A stretch of 64,000 bases of DNA, from the NCBI GenBank assembly GCA_001599815.1, contig BCIA01000005.1:1653088-1717087 (forward strand), in the 5' to 3' direction. This stretch comes from Furcasterigmium furcatum. Lineage: Eukaryota; Ascomycota; Sordariomycetes; Glomerellales; Plectosphaerellaceae. Position numbers and translations under genes: made by a program. Of the stretch, positions 1 to 13,355 are shown in pieces. The stretch's first letter is position 1. Each line of letters starts with the position of its first letter. Under the pieces are notes generated by a model, which was not told where the DNA came from, searched no databases, and saw only the letters and a program-made list of their open reading frames with translations.

Positions 1-3000
1 ACTATTTGCCATAAATTAATCCAGTGAAATGCCATACATACTATGTGTCAGAATGCCGTGACATCTCGACGCCTCTCCGGAGCTGGTCATGGGACAGCTG
101 CTTCCGGCCGGCAAGCCAACTTTGGCTCTGGGACGTTCAAGAGCGGTGAGAATTCGGCAACATCGGAATTCAGTGGCCCCATTTACACTTCTGATCGCGT
201 GCTCATCTCCAGACGCCACAGAGCCCTAACTCAGGGGCAGGCCCGCCAGTCGCGAGCACGCCACAGGACACGATGTTTTCGCCATGTCGCGCATTCTTCT
301 TCTCCCGGCCGAGGAGGAGTCTAGAAGCTTGACGTCCGCCAGCCAGGGCGATCCACAGTTGTGCGCTGTGCCCCTGTTCTGCAGGTAGGGCTCTGACGAG
401 AGACGGCGTCCCCGATCCCGAGAGCTTGACCCTGGGAATGGACCCTTGAGAATGTGCCTCGGCACGGAAATCCTTCTGATCGGACGTCGACCTCGTGGTG
501 TCGGCGGCGGCGCTGGGTGAGCAAGGAGTGAGCTTACAGTGTCTCAATCCGGAGCTTTGAAAAGACCGGCACGCCCAAGCAAGAATCCAACAGTCGCTCC
601 ACGCAGAGTGTAGTCTCTGACTCGGCGGCCATCGACGGTGGAGATCACAAACCACCACAGACCGTGCCGCCCAAGCTGAGAATTAGTGTGGATATTGCCC
701 ACCCAAACCAGCGCGGGTAAATCTCCGTCTGCGAAGTTACGCGCCTCATCCCAAGCACTGGCCGCTAGCTCCATTGTGGTGATCGTGGGCTCGAGAGTGA
801 GCCTTTTCTGGGTGGTACTCTCGGGCGGGCGTCGGGAAGTGAGCAGGGTGGATCTCATGCTCGCGTTGTTCTGAGATCGTCAAGGCTTAACAGCCGCTTC
901 TAGCCATGATATGTCGCGGATTTGTTACAAAGGCGATAAGATGGTGGAGGTCCCCGATGGATGTGAGCCGAGGTGAGAGGCCGACTTTCTCGCCTTATCT
1001 CGCCCGTCGCCCGCAAAAACCCTGAATGGAACTCACAGCTTCAGCACAGGGGTTTTGTGGTGGGTTGACCGGCTGTCTGGATCCACTAGTTCTTGGCTTC
1101 CGTGTCTGGGGCCGCCCGCATAGCGGAGATCCGAAGATACCCGCTGTGATATCGATGGAACCAGGAGAGCAGCTGGAGACAGAAGGTCTGCAACGACGAG
1201 CGTGGGGTGCTTGCAGCAGAGAACCATTAGCAGCGACGATGACGGCGTGATGCCAAGGCGCTCTGGCAGATCTTGTGTTACGGGCTCCAATAGCTCGAGC
1301 CACAGGTCGCCAAGTTTGGGACGCAGTCGATGGAGCGAGCTGGACCCTCAGCGTGTGACATTGTGATGGAATCGTTATGGTGTGAAGTGAGTATGGGTAA
1401 GTTGGCTTTGGTGAATTGCGGCGTGGGGTGCAGACGACCGCTGGCACTATGAAGATATGGTGGTTGCAGCAAGACAACGCTCACGCATCTCGAAGCTTGT
1501 CGGAATCCGCCGGCGGCATGCACGACCTCGCTATCGCGGGTTTGGTGGGAGCAGCGAGGCATCTCCCGTGACGTGTGACGACGATATTTTCAGGGCAGCA
1601 TGCGTCAAGCCCCTGATCCAACACTAGTAATGCATCAAGTCGACAGCTGGGCGGGTTCTCAATCGGAATCGCGATTGTCCGAATGCCCTCGGCGGCATGA
1701 TGACGGTATATGCAGGCTTCATGCGCTTGGTCACCTGGTCTTCTGCCTGAGGAGGTTTGGCCCCCTCGCCTCGAGCGGCCGCATGGCGACCGAGCGACCG
1801 AGTACCTGGGGACAGTTCATGACCACACAGACCGGAAGCCTCGGTGGGGGCACCGGGTTTCCAGGATATTGAAAGCCATTCAACCGAAATCTGGGGAGAG
1901 CATGACATGGGATATGGCGTGTCATCCATGCCGCCATGATGAGTGAGCTTGGCAGCCAGTCCCCCACGGACAGCCGAGTAATAAATGGTCCAGCTGGCAG
2001 TCCCCCGGGTTGCCAGACTAGGATTCATCAGGCAGTTGCATATTAAATGCATGGGGCCCAGCGGAAATCCAGGTGTGGGAGTGGCTGTCGAGCTGTTGAG
2101 GAGCTGTCGGACATTCGGAATGGAGGGGTAATGCGAGCTGCGGGCAAGGTGAAGGTGAGAGGGCAGACTGCGGAGGGCTGCGGTGAAGGGCCGCAATTTG
2201 ACAGTGGCTGGGGACTCAATCAAGGCATTCGGCCATGATGGTCGGATTGCCATGCAAGGCGAAGAGAGGGAGGAGGTTCATCTGGCCAGCCTGAGCATGA
2301 AACTGGCATTGCATGTGCAGGAGACCTATCCGAACATGCTGATCTCTGCCGGGTGAACGCACGCCTTATCTCGACTCAATGAGCAGCGCCAGGCAATGGT
2401 GCCTCTGAGGGATCGCGAGAGACTGTGGCAGCAGCCTTCACTGCAAGGTCCCTGCAGAGAATTGGAAAGGGTAATCCGAGGGGGTTTGGTATGTGATGAG
2501 TCTTGCACCACTGTGTGGTCTCGAGCGCGAGCGCACAACCAATGAAATGAACACTGGTTGACCGTCTTCCCCTGGAGGCTGATGGTGCATCCATCGTCGG
2601 AGCTTGATGAGCACAACTTCAGGCGGTCAGCCTCGGTGCATGTTCGGGGCGAGAAACGTGCTCGGGTCTGTGGATGAGGTGAGCATTTCCGTTCGAACTA
2701 TGACTGAAAATTACGCGATCGTGTTGAGAAGCTGTGCCTGGCAAGGCTGGCCGGCACCATCTCTGCCTCAGAAGCTGCGCTGTGACGGGTCCTGGCAACC
2801 TGGCCCTTGGTTAGGTAGTGGAGGGAGCGCAGTGGGCTGTTTCGAGCTCTTAATCAGCGAATGGCCGAATGAGATTACAGAGTTGTGTCTCGGTTCCGCT
2901 GGACAGGCCTGAGGCGCCGTTTGGTCAGGACAGGGGCAGGGCCTGGCTTCCAGCAGGGCATGACGGTATGCGCGACGTGGTTGGACTCAGGTGGCCCAGA

Positions 3001-6000
3001 TAAAGGTGATGCATCATATCGGGAGCTGGGCACGACGCCCTCGTTCGTCAGGTGCCTCTGTCCATGTGGATGTGGATGAACGCCACACGTCTTCGTCTTC
3101 CCCTCGTCTCGGGCTGGCAACCACACCGGCCGGCTTGCCCTGCGTCTGCATCTGCAGTCCGCACCCGCGGGGCGGCGACGGCGGCGGCATCTGCTGCAGA
3201 GAAGAGAGGGGGGGAGGTTCGATGAGGGTGGTGGTCCCTGGCGGCGGATTCGAGCTTGTGAGCTTGGTGCTGCTGTTTCTATCGGGTAATGGTTGGATTC
3301 GTCATGTCTTGCGTCGTTTGACCCCGAGTCTGACCCCGACCCCGAGGATGGGGGTCGACGGCGTGGCTGAGCGTCATGTCGTCGAACGCAATTGAGTGGG
3401 ATATGACGAGGAGATGGACGAGCTCCAGCGGGAGTTGCAGAGGGAGACGAATCGATCCATTCCCCACAGCCATCGCATCCGCCTGACCCGAGCGGCCGTA
3501 CCCAGGTTAGGTCCTTCCCAACAAGTTGCCTGCAGACGGGAAGGAGCTAGGTACATAGGTACTCAAGGTGCGGCGCGCATGTTGTGCTCGGAAATCCATC
3601 TTTAGTGTCGGCGTGAGGAGGCAGTCACCGAGCCTCCCCCCCGCGACTTCCGCAAGTGCCCCTCCATCGTTTTGTCAGGTACCAGGCCAGGTACGTCAGG
3701 TGTCGCGGCACATGTGGGAAGGCGCATGTCACCGGCCTGGCTGCCTGCCTCGACTTACAAATTGCACAAGCACTGGCACACGTACCCTCTGCCATGGATG
3801 CTGCTGGCTCTCCACGTAATAATTCGCTTCTCGGTCAGAAGACTCTCGCCCGCGCACGACTTCGTCATATCATCCGACAAAGCCCGAACACCGCCCAGAC
3901 CGCCCACCCCGCCTTCTGCTAAGGTGCAGGGGTCGAATCGTGGGATGCCCGATTAGCCTGTGGCTGTCTGTCAGAGCACCTAAAAGAACAGGGCCATCCC
4001 CTGACGCGCTGCAAACACGCTCGAGCTACCCTCAGGACAGCACCAGCTAACCCACCGATCCCGATCTCGATCTCCCGTCTTGAATGAACCACAGGAGCAT
4101 CGACAGCGCGAATATCGGCGAAAATCCTTTCTAGCGTCCTGAACACGTTGTCGCATACCGTACGCGCCGAGCCGCCTGACGCGACCGACCAGATCAAAGA
4201 CACAGGCGACACAAAGTCGGTGAAGAAGAAACAGGCACAAAGAAACCGACAAAGAACCTTGGATGTAACCGGGCTGGCCGTCAAGGTTGCCTTCTCGGCC
4301 CCTGATCATCCATTTCTACACCCACGCCGTACCCCCATTCGTCCATACATACTTACAACACGAGCTCCCTCATCCTCAACTCGAGCCGCAGCCCAGCGTC
4401 ACATCCAATAGATCCGACACCCATCTCTCGAGACGAACGACTGCGGGTGTTCGATTAATCTACGGCCAGCAGCCGCCCTCAAGGTGGTTGTTCCTCAATC
4501 TGTCTCAGTGCGGCGCCGCCATTGGCTGGTTGCGTCTGCGCCGGTCCATTTCGTCAGGTCACATCAGACTTGCGTTCCTCGGGTGTATGTACGTACCACC
4601 GCGGTGCGGTACCTTGGTTTCTCCCTCCATCACACCCCCCTCTCCGCTTTCGGCACATCGCGGCAGCGAGCTTGCGCCAATCTCGAGGATCATCACGACA
4701 TCTGCGACCCTTCTCATGCTATTGTGGATTCCCTGGCCATCAAGGACGTCCTGATCAGAAAATACATCTACCTTGACGTCCAGCGACCTGCTCCGAGGAT
4801 ACCTGGGAGTCAACTTCGCTGTCCTTAGAATTATCTCCGCAAGCACCTACGCAAGTCGATATCCCGAAGCAACGAGAGAGGTCATCTCAATTCACCGAGG
4901 CTCGATCTAAAAATTCTGGTCGACTTGCCCATTCCGAGCACGGCTTTCCTCGACCCTCACGTATGGAGTCATACCCTTTCTTGGATTAAAATCCTATCTT
5001 TGCCCCTCCAAGACCCGGGAGCCCCTCCATCCTTATCACTCCCATCTCCGAGCCGCATCCGTTCCCGCGCCGGCTTGCGCCTTGAGGGAGGACCCTGATA
5101 AATTCGACCAGGCCGTATCTCTACCCACCATCCATCTGCTAGCGTCTGACTCTTTCGTCCTCTCGTCAGCAGAGCGTTATATCCGCCCAGATTCCTCTTG
5201 TTCATATCACGCCTTTTTTCCTCTTCCTCACTTCCCTGTTTCATCCCTCATCTCATCTTGAGCGACCTATCCACATCTTGAGCCACGCCTGCGAACCATC
5301 GTTTCCCGGCCCGGAAGAGCACCAATCGTCCGATCTGGACACTGCAACGAGCCCTGCTAAAGACGCAGCCCGTGATACACAGACGCACGGAGCCCACTTG
5401 GAACCCGCGGCTACTCATCGCGGCCCATCGCCCCTCGCTACCAATCATCCGTCGGCGTGCCCATCTCAGAGCTCAGCACTCGGATACTCGACCTGACACT
5501 CGAATCGGTGCCTCGTCCGCCAATTCTTGCAAACAGCGTCGCGGCTACAGACCAGACCGGACTTTGTTTTGTCAGAGATCACTCACCCACCAGCGGATTC
5601 TGCTCCGGCCATTTCCCGCTGGCTGCTCCAAGAAAAAACCACCCCTGCCGCCATTATCGCCTAGCACTGCTCATCCTGGACACACCCCACGAAAGCCGCC
5701 CCTCCAGGCCCCCCATCTAGGTACCTGGCCCTGCGACGCCAACAGTCGCTTGATATCAGCTCGGCCAAATAGTCCACATCCACCTTTACCCGCCCAGCAC
5801 CCCATTCAGCACGCCACGGGGGACGAGTGCTCTGGATTCCTTGGTCTATCTCACCGTCGCACCACCCACTTGGTGCCAACAGACGTGCTTGCAGCTGGGG
5901 AAACGCCTTGACTGGAATTCCTCACATTGCGGCCCTCTTGCATACTTCTAGACTCGCCACCCCGACTCTCCTTTGGGGTTAACTCCCGTTCTTCTCGTAC

Positions 6001-6477
6001 GCACGGTCAACCAACAGGCGAGAGCACAGCCAGCCAGAACAGCACGAGGAGCCATTTGGACCCTCTTTTGCTTTCCTCCCTGCAGCATCTCACAACATCT
6101 GGGCTTTCAGCAGGGAAAAAAATAGCGATCGCTGAAAATTTTTCTGCCGTCCTTCCACGACAGCCGTACAAAATCGCCAGCGAGGCCATCCCTCTACTCG
6201 GTCAAACCATTGAGGTGTCCCAGCAGAGGACTTCATCGTCACAACACCCGGCCGCCTCGCACTGCACATCACATCCCCTTGGGGGAACTCGAGGAACCAG
6301 TGACCACCCACCTGCCACCACCCCCCGCTACCCCTCCGCTACTAGTGCGGCGATCCCCTACCTCCGACTCCGAGTACGCCGTTGAAGCTCCCGCAGCTTT
6401 AAACACCCGGCAGGCCCCAAATATTCAAGCTGGCCAACCCACCCCAACTACACCAGGCCAACGGCCACTCCAAGCAA
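1..6477. other. Long gene-free region upstream of the Ecl1-type gene
   Basis: No reading frame here looks like a protein. The open frames are short, overlap on both strands and lack domain-like composition, signal peptides or supporting splice structure. From about 4.9 kb onwards the + strand becomes rich in C and T, as is common in promoters and 5' leaders of filamentous fungi, so the last 1-1.5 kb is probably promoter and leader of the gene starting at 6478. I see no transposon ends, tRNA or long repeat in the rest. Confidence 0.5.
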
Positions 6478-7704
6478 ATGCATCACCAGCGCAGGAAGTC
6501 CGGGCATGGCTCTGCCAACACGTCCATGACCGATGTCCGCAAAGCCGTCACGGCCACAGACCCTTCCCGTTACAAGCGCCCTGCCATGAACCGGAGAACG
6601 ACACCCGTCACAGCACCGAAGACGAGCAGCAGGAGAACACGAGACAGAGAACGCGAGACGCAGGACTCGTGGGACGACGAGCGGGAGAGCTTCCCCCAGT
6701 TCTGGTAGGTCATTCCTTTCCTCTCCATGCAGCGCCCCGAGCCCCCCTCGACAACTGGAACCCCGCGTTTTCCTTGTCTCACTGCCATCTTGGATGCCTG
6801 GGGCGTCGACGCGATGCAACAGCGGATGCAGAGATGGTGTGCCCTCGAGTCGCCCTCTGCTGCTACCCCCGCGTCAGGAGCCCTCCAGCACCCCCGGGCA
6901 TGCTTGCTTTTATCCTCCGGCTTCGCTGCAGTGCCATTCCCCTTTTAGGCCTGCTGCATTGTCGCGCGAGCTTCCTCATTCGCCCATTTTCTTTCAATGT
7001 TTCATCCAATCCCGACTCGGAGCACAACTCCCCAGATCTCTGGATTCACGACTTTTTTTTCGCTCGCATTGAATCATGAGTACTGACCGGATATCTTACA
7101 GCATGACCTGCGAGAAACAATTCATGCCTCATGACGACGCCACAATCTACTGCTCGGAGACGTAGGTCTACTCTTGCTCGCGGTTATCAACCCTGGGGAC
7201 TAACACAAGTCTAGTTGCCGCCTGTACGACCAAAGTCCCATGGGGCAAGATGGCTTATCGGGAGGAGGCTACCATGGAGGCTACCCGATGTACGCCACAG
7301 AACACAACGAGCCCAGAGACATCATCCCGCGTGCATCGCCCTCGAGGCCCAACTCAAACTACTACTCGTCGTCTGTGGGACTCGACGACCCAACCAGCCC
7401 TCATCACTCATCGGCTGTCTCGGCTCTGAGATCTCTCACCGTGCATCCACCCAGCCCCCCATCCCCCCTGGGAGCACAGTCAGGAATCTGGCCTTTCTCC
7501 AAGAGTGCTGCAACGAGCCCGAGCACGTCGTACGGCAAGGGCGGCTCCGCATTCTTCTCATCAACGTACGATGGCGGCTACGGCGCCCCCGGTTACGGCT
7601 ACAATTACACCAACGGCATGGACCGCCCGTTACCGACCCGAAACCCCAGTGGCTACTCCAGGCCCAAGAGCATCGAGTTGGTCACCCCGATGCTTGGCCG
7701 CTGA
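6478..7704 (+). CDS. Ecl1-type zinc-binding protein (life-span regulatory factor family)
   Basis: Predicted 258-aa protein from three exons (6478-6704, 7102-7161, 7215-7704). Joining them in phase creates the pattern C76-x2-C79-x13-C93-x3-C97 (FCMTCEKQ then IYCSETCR). This is the cysteine signature of the Ecl1/Ecl2/Ecl3 family, small zinc-binding proteins that extend chronological life span in fission yeast and respond to nutrient limitation. No other catalytic or DNA-binding domain is visible. The N-terminus is basic (many Arg/Lys), and the C-terminal half is rich in Ser, Pro, Gly and Tyr and looks disordered. The middle exon is only 60 nt and carries three of the four cysteines; the first intron (397 nt) is the longest in the window. 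The start is the first in-frame ATG; another in-frame Met lies 16 codons downstream. The gene follows a very long gene-free region, which suits a regulated gene. The family call is quite secure; the role in this organism is inferred. Confidence 0.75.
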
Positions 7705-9479
7705 GACGATCCTGGGCCGTCATGCAAATCCCGACGAGGGGATGCAGTCGGGATGACGATGACGCCGCAGGGAGCCAGCCCCTTCGACAAGCCTGTCATG
7801 CGCCCATTGGAGGGGGAGGAATGCAGGGTCCATTTCCACACATGATCCTTCGGAAGAGCGCATCTCAGGAGTGCTTGGCCTCACTCAGTTATCAGCAGCG
7901 CGGGGTTCGGCCTGGTCTCCAAGTTCCCCGACGTTCCACCAGCTCGAGATCGTGGGGCGCATGCTGCCGCAACTCACCCAGCGTGGGTCACGCGTGATCG
8001 AGGGCGGGATATCCTCGTCAGCTCATGCGCGCCATGTTCTAGCGCATTCCCCTGCCTTATCAAGGGGCGACCGGCGGGCACACACCCCACGGCCGCCGAC
8101 GAGGGCTGCCGCGCTGCCAAGAGCGGCTCTCGCTTGGGGGCAGTCATGTGAGCAGGTGCATCTCCCAGCCATCTCTCCCCCACACCATGATGCCTGAGCA
8201 CATCAGCTGCATGGGGTAAAGGGCCAGGGTGTCCTTGTCCTCGGCCCAAACCACCATTGGAGACCTTTCTTTTGATTCACCTGTATTGTTAATTTCCGGA
8301 GCTCCGTTGGGAAAGCGACTCCATCTGCATCGACGGACATTTTGGCGGAGGCGTTTAACCAGCATTTACCTGGCTCATCATCACCGAGGGACGGATTCCC
8401 CGATGGCCAGGCGGGCGTTTGCATTTGGCATTTTCAACATATTCTCATCTACCCATCATATCTAGACCCGGCATATTGTGGCTTCTCATGACAGTGGCGG
8501 TAACGGAGGGACTTGGAATTCGTCAGGGGAACCAACCCCGCTCTAGGACATGGTAACACGGGCATTTAACAGCATGGCATGTACATATGATACCTCTTAG
8601 CATCGATATTGGCTGAATATTTTAATGACGAGCAAGGATCTCGCCCTGCGAATCCTACCCCAATCCTGCCACTGCGACGGAAGTTTGTGCATTGCATGCG
8701 TGCTGCGCGTGCGTCTCACGGGCCTTTTTTCTTCTCTTTTGGTTCCGTTCCCCAGGTTTTCCCCAGGTTTGTGTGCGTGACGGGGCATCGGCGTTGGCCT
8801 TCCCCGCTCGCGGGGGCCGCGGAGTTGCTTGGGCCGTGGAGGGAGGGCACGGGACCTGTCCAGATTTTCTCGCTCCACTGGAACTGGGTCAAGGGGCAGA
8901 TGAGCTCGGAACGAAGTCTGGGCGGGAAGATCTGAGCTCGTTGGCTCATTGATCGCGTCATATTCGCAATCGAAAGTGTCAGTCGAGCAATGGATGATGC
9001 CTTTTTTTCACTAGGACTCGCGACGTCGAAGGAAACTTGCGTGACGTTGCGAGGCGCCGAAGGTGTAAACCTAACTAACGCTCGCCCCTGGACTTTCATC
9101 GGTCCGTCCCGACGAGAGGAAGAGGTGTGGGAGACGTCAGCTGCCACTGGCGGGGGGCGGCGCCGAAGACCCTGAGAATGGCACCGGCGAGGTGGGCAGG
9201 GCTAAGGAAGCCAAAGGGGTATTTCGAGATGATGGGAGCTATGATATGTACAAGAGTAGCGCCGCAGCGCTTTGGGAGAAAATCCAACATGCCCGTCCTG
9301 CTAGTGTCGTGGGCCTCTCCTGACAAGCAGGTAACCAAACAAGCACCCTGATGAAGCTGTCTATGTCTAATGCGATAGGTTGTTGTATGTAAGTATGCTC
9401 CGCTGATGCAAAAATTCCAAATATGACGAACGAGCGTCGGTCCCTGCCGGCCGGCTAGCACGGCCTGCCTGCCTGCCCA
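7705..9479. other. Intergenic region between two convergent genes
   Basis: This lies between the 3' ends of the Ecl1-type gene and the haspin-like gene. It would hold both 3' UTRs. I see no convincing gene; the open frames overlap on both strands and have no recognisable features. Confidence 0.5.
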
Positions 9480-11274
9480 TCAGGGTCCTGGTGCGTCGGA
9501 TGCCCCTCGCCTGCCGGAGCGTCTGACGCGTCTCCCGGCCTCCTCGGCAGGGTCGTCGTCCTCCCCGACGTCGAGGCTCAGGATGATGCTATCCTCGTGC
9601 TCCCGCTCCGCGGCGAGGAAGGACCGCGTGGCGTCGCCGCCCATGATCTGCTCGGCGTCGACCCAGCCGGCCTCGACGGCGAAGCGGACCACGTCGGCCG
9701 CGCACGCGAAGACGGGCGTGCCCGGCTTCGCCTCCGGGTCGAGATGGGCCCAGAGCTCGGCGGTGTCGCGGCGCCAGCGGGCGGCGAGTTTCTTGTCCCC
9801 CGCGAAGTGGGACGCGAGGTACTGGTACACGTACGCGAGCCAGAGGACGTTGGTGTACGGCGCAGAGACGGACCAGGAGACGGGGCTCGGCGGGTGGTCT
9901 GCCGCGATGTCCTTTGGCAGCTTCATGGTCTGGTAGGGCGTGCGGTGGCCGGAGGGCGGGAGGCACTTGCGTGATGTGCCGCCGGAGAGGAGGAAGGAGC
10001 GCATCTGGCGATAGACCTTGCACTGGTCTGCGTGGGTGGAGGTGAAGATGCTGAGATCTTTTTCGAGATCGAGGGCGACAATTTCGCTGTCGGGGACGCT
10101 GATGAAAGAGTCGTCTCCGGTGAATGGCAGGGGCTCCTCGGCGCGGGAGAGGCCGTAGTCGAGGATGGTGATGTCCAGGCCGGAGAAGCCGAAGAAGGGC
10201 CCTGGTTTGGATGGGTTCCGGGATCGAGGCTTGGAGACCTGGCGGATGCAGAGGTTGCCCTCGTGGAGGTCTCGGTGCTGAAGATGGTCAGTACTCTCAT
10301 CTGACGCGGTTTGAAGCGCTTCAACTCACCTCGAAGGCAACCAGGTCCTCCGCCCTGGCCAGTGCTACCGCGACCAGGAAGAAGATATCCCACAGCTGAT
10401 CGGTGCTGGCAAGCTCAAAGTCCTCAAGTGCAGTGCCGGCATCTCCGAGCTCAACGACCAGAAATCGTGTTCCGTCGAGATACCTGCTCGGACTCGGGTA
10501 GAACTGCAACCTGTCCGGGTCGAGCCGCTTCATCTTGCGTTGAAAAGTTTGGTGAGTCTCGAGCATGGCCTTGGGAGCCTTGCCCTCGACGATGTATCTC
10601 TCCTTGTAGACCACAAAGCCGGGAATGTCTGCAAGCCACTCTGATATCCGGAGTTCGCCCAAGAGATCTGTCTGCGCATGTGGCACCTCATCCACCAACC
10701 CGGATTTGACCTGGGTTTTCGTCTGGGCTTTGATGGGTGATGGGAGGCGAATGCATTTGATGATGGAGGTGCCGCGAGCGTTTTTGACCCGGTAGACCTC
10801 CGCATAAGAGGCCTCGGCAATCTTGGTGATGGTGTCGCCTGGCGGGCAGACGTCGTGCCAAGAGAGCACACGGAGATTGTCGTCGGTAATTCCCGATTCT
10901 GGTGGTTGCTCTGTGGTTGGCTCCTCGACGACATCTGTGACGGTGTCTTTCGCTGACCGAACTGGCAGCTCGATCACAAAGGAGGATTTGGTGGGTTTCT
11001 CATCATCAATGATCACCACCTCCGGGTCATCATGAGAAGACTGGGTGACCGCTTCCGAGACTGTCGATCCGCTTGCTCCAGACTCGTCCTCGACGTCGAT
11101 ATTCTCGAGCTGGCGCACCAACTGTCTGATAATACTGTCTTCGTCATCGTCAACTAGCGACTGGTCTGCCGCCGGAGGCTTCCGGATCGGGCTTTGCGGT
11201 AGCTCCGTGAGTGCTGGCCGAGTTCTGGTTCGCGTCGACCGTCCATACGTCCGCTGCCCAAGCGTTCTGGGCAT
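9480..11274 (-). CDS. Haspin-like serine/threonine protein kinase
   Basis: Predicted 580-aa kinase from two exons (11274-10330 and 10277-9480). Joining across the 52-nt intron rebuilds the catalytic loop FEHRDLHEGNLCIR, exactly split between FE and HRD. Downstream, DITILDYGLSR takes the place of the usual DFG segment; haspins are known for a DYT-type replacement. Haspin phosphorylates histone H3 Thr3 and recruits the chromosomal passenger complex in mitosis. The first ~170 residues are acidic and Ser/Pro-rich and look disordered. A glycine-loop-like stretch (KIAEASYAEVYRV) and a Lys in STIIKCIRLP-like context follow. I chose the Met at 11274 because MPRTLGQRTYGRSTR resembles the basic start of fungal haspins; an in-frame Met 22 codons upstream (11340) is possible. 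The C-terminal tail is rich in Arg and Asp. The family call is good; the substrate is inferred from orthologues. Confidence 0.85.
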
Positions 11275-11643
11275 CTTGTCGTCATCAGTGAGTGAGTGAA
11301 GGGTAATTGAAGAAGTTTGGCTGTGTTTTGAGATAGCCAAGGCCTGCGAACAACCTCATTTCTCGTGATCATGTCAACTTCATGCATCAACTTGATGCTC
11401 ACATGGCCGTCGTCTGGGGCAACCGGCGATACGAATATCCGATTCCGACCGCCCCACACCCCCGGACTCCGCACCTAGCTCCTGAGTGGCTGGAACCTCG
11501 CCAATGGGAATTGGCACTAATATTTCGCCAACCCCAAGTCTGGAAGCATCCACGACTCTCGAGATCCCCTCGTCGCATCTGCGTCTATCCGGAGTTCGCA
11601 GCTTTCGCCCGGTAATTCCTTGGACACTTCTCGGCTCGGCAAC
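11275..11643. promoter_or_regulatory. Divergent promoter region between haspin-like kinase and CCDC47 homologue
   Basis: A 369-bp region separating two head-to-head start codons, so it must hold both promoters. I see no clear TATA box; it may be a TATA-less housekeeping promoter. Confidence 0.5.
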
Positions 11644-13092
11644 ATGGGTATTTTTGGAGGCAAGTCGGCGGAAACGCCAATTGCCAGCGGCGATACGGGT
11701 AAGCGTCCCAATTCCTCAGACTAGAGCTCCCCCCTTTTGCGGCACATCGCCACACAGCGCGCAGCTCAGCACAGCACGCGGACTGACATCTCTTGCCTCA
11801 CAGACTTCGCAGACTTTGCTGAAGCTCCCGCGCCTATTCCTGCCGATAACGTCCCCGTCCCTGCCAGCTTTGCTGGTCCCGCGACTCCCCCGGCCAACGT
11901 GCCCTTCGGCCGGTGGTGGGCGGTCCACGAGCGCCACTCGCTCGACGAGTTCAAGCTGGAGGGTGCCATCATTCTCATCAGCTGCTTCGTCTTCCTTGTT
12001 CATTTCTTCGGCGCCAGCCGGAACCGCAAGAAGGTCAACCGCTGGGCCAAGGCCAATGCGCGCATCCTGAAGAGCGAGTTCGCCTCGGTCGGCTTCGACT
12101 ACAAGCCCACCACCGACACCGACCTCGACGACCCCAAGGATGTCATCAAGGAGAACTCCCTCTTTGAGTTCTCCGCGTATGCCACCGGTCGCCAGAATGT
12201 CGCCTTCGTCGACGTCGACATCACCCTCAAGAGGCGCTTCAACCCCATGGTCTCCTACACCGAGACCTTGTTCTCCTTCTTCGCTGACAGCGTCGCGGCC
12301 CCCCGCGACGTCCTGAACGCCATCCTCTACCCCTTCGACGGCAAGGAGTCTCTCACCGTCCCCTCCGCCCCCGGCACGCACGAGCTGCGCAGCAAGGAAG
12401 GCAAGAGCACCGTCGACGGATTCGTCTGGGCCATCGTCTCCAAGCAGCACATGAAGCAGCTCCGCGACGAGCGCTACGACCTCTCGCTCACCTTCACCAA
12501 GGACAACACCAAGCTGCCTAACTGGCTCTCCGTCATGAGCGAGAGCGCCGAGATCACCGAGCAGCTCCTGACCCCCGAGCTCGTCAAGGCCGTCGAGGCC
12601 GCCGGCGACAACTTCGACTACCTCATCATCTCCGACCAGCCCGTCGAGAGGCCCAAGACGTGAGTCCCCCGGAAGTTCCTAAATGTTGAGGGCTTGCAAT
12701 CGCTAACACGACACAGCTACGAAGAAGCCACCAGCGCCCGCAAGCGCATCTTCCTCCGCTACGGTCTCCCCAGCAACAACGACTACACGAACCTGCTCCC
12801 CATCTTCGAGCAGTACGTCCGCCTCCCCGACGTCCTCGTCTCCCAGGTCAAGCTCCGCCCCGAGGTCCTCCGCAAGGTCAACAAGGTCCGCGACGAGCAG
12901 GTCTCCCAGCTCAAGAAGGAGGCCGACGCCATCCAGGCCGAGGAGCGCGCCGCCGAGCGCGAGCGCGCGAAGAAGGCTAAGCGCGACCAGGAGCTCGCCG
13001 GCCTCGACGCCAAGGCGCAGAAGAAGTACCTCGAGAAGGAGCGCGAGAAGGAGCAGAAGAGGATGGCCAAGAAGCAGACGATGCGCGGCTAG
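11644..13092 (+). CDS. CCDC47/PAT-complex homologue, ER membrane protein (DUF1682)
   Basis: Predicted 428-aa protein from three exons (11644-11698, 11804-12659, 12717-13092). It has an acidic N-terminus, one hydrophobic segment at about residues 72-89 (AIILISCFVFLVHFFGA), a soluble domain with the conserved FNPMVSYTETLFSFF-like block, and a highly charged Lys/Glu/Arg C-terminal coiled coil from about residue 365 (many KEREKEQKR-type runs). This layout matches CCDC47, the DUF1682 subunit of the PAT complex, which binds the Sec61 translocon and chaperones multi-pass membrane proteins in the ER. The first exon codes for only 18 residues; the start is fixed by phase and by MGIFGG-like N-termini in fungal relatives. 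Codon use is strongly C-ending, as for well-expressed genes. The family call is strong, the function is taken from animals. Confidence 0.85.
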
Positions 13093-13355
13093 AGCACCGC
13101 CGAGTGAGGGGCAGCCCCAAACTGCCCCTTTTCGAGTCTCGCGCCACGGCGCCCCATCCGACCGCCTGTCACAGCAAAAGAAATATGTACATTGTCCCGG
13201 TATTATATAGGAGGCTCAGTCTGGGAGGAGAATATGTCATGTTCGGGGGCGGGCTGCTTATCGCGATAGCACAACGTGTGGCTACGCAGTGTATGAGGGA
13301 TATACCAAAATTCTCGTTCATTTGACCCTGCTGCGCTCGTGACGACCTATTTCCC

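Noticed and set aside
203..658. 151-aa open frame on the minus strand
   Set aside because: Composition is average for non-coding GC-rich DNA and other frames in the same bases are equally open.
6210..7079. 289-aa open frame overlapping the Ecl1-type gene
   Set aside because: Low-complexity Pro/Arg/His frame that overlaps the first exon and first intron of a better supported gene.
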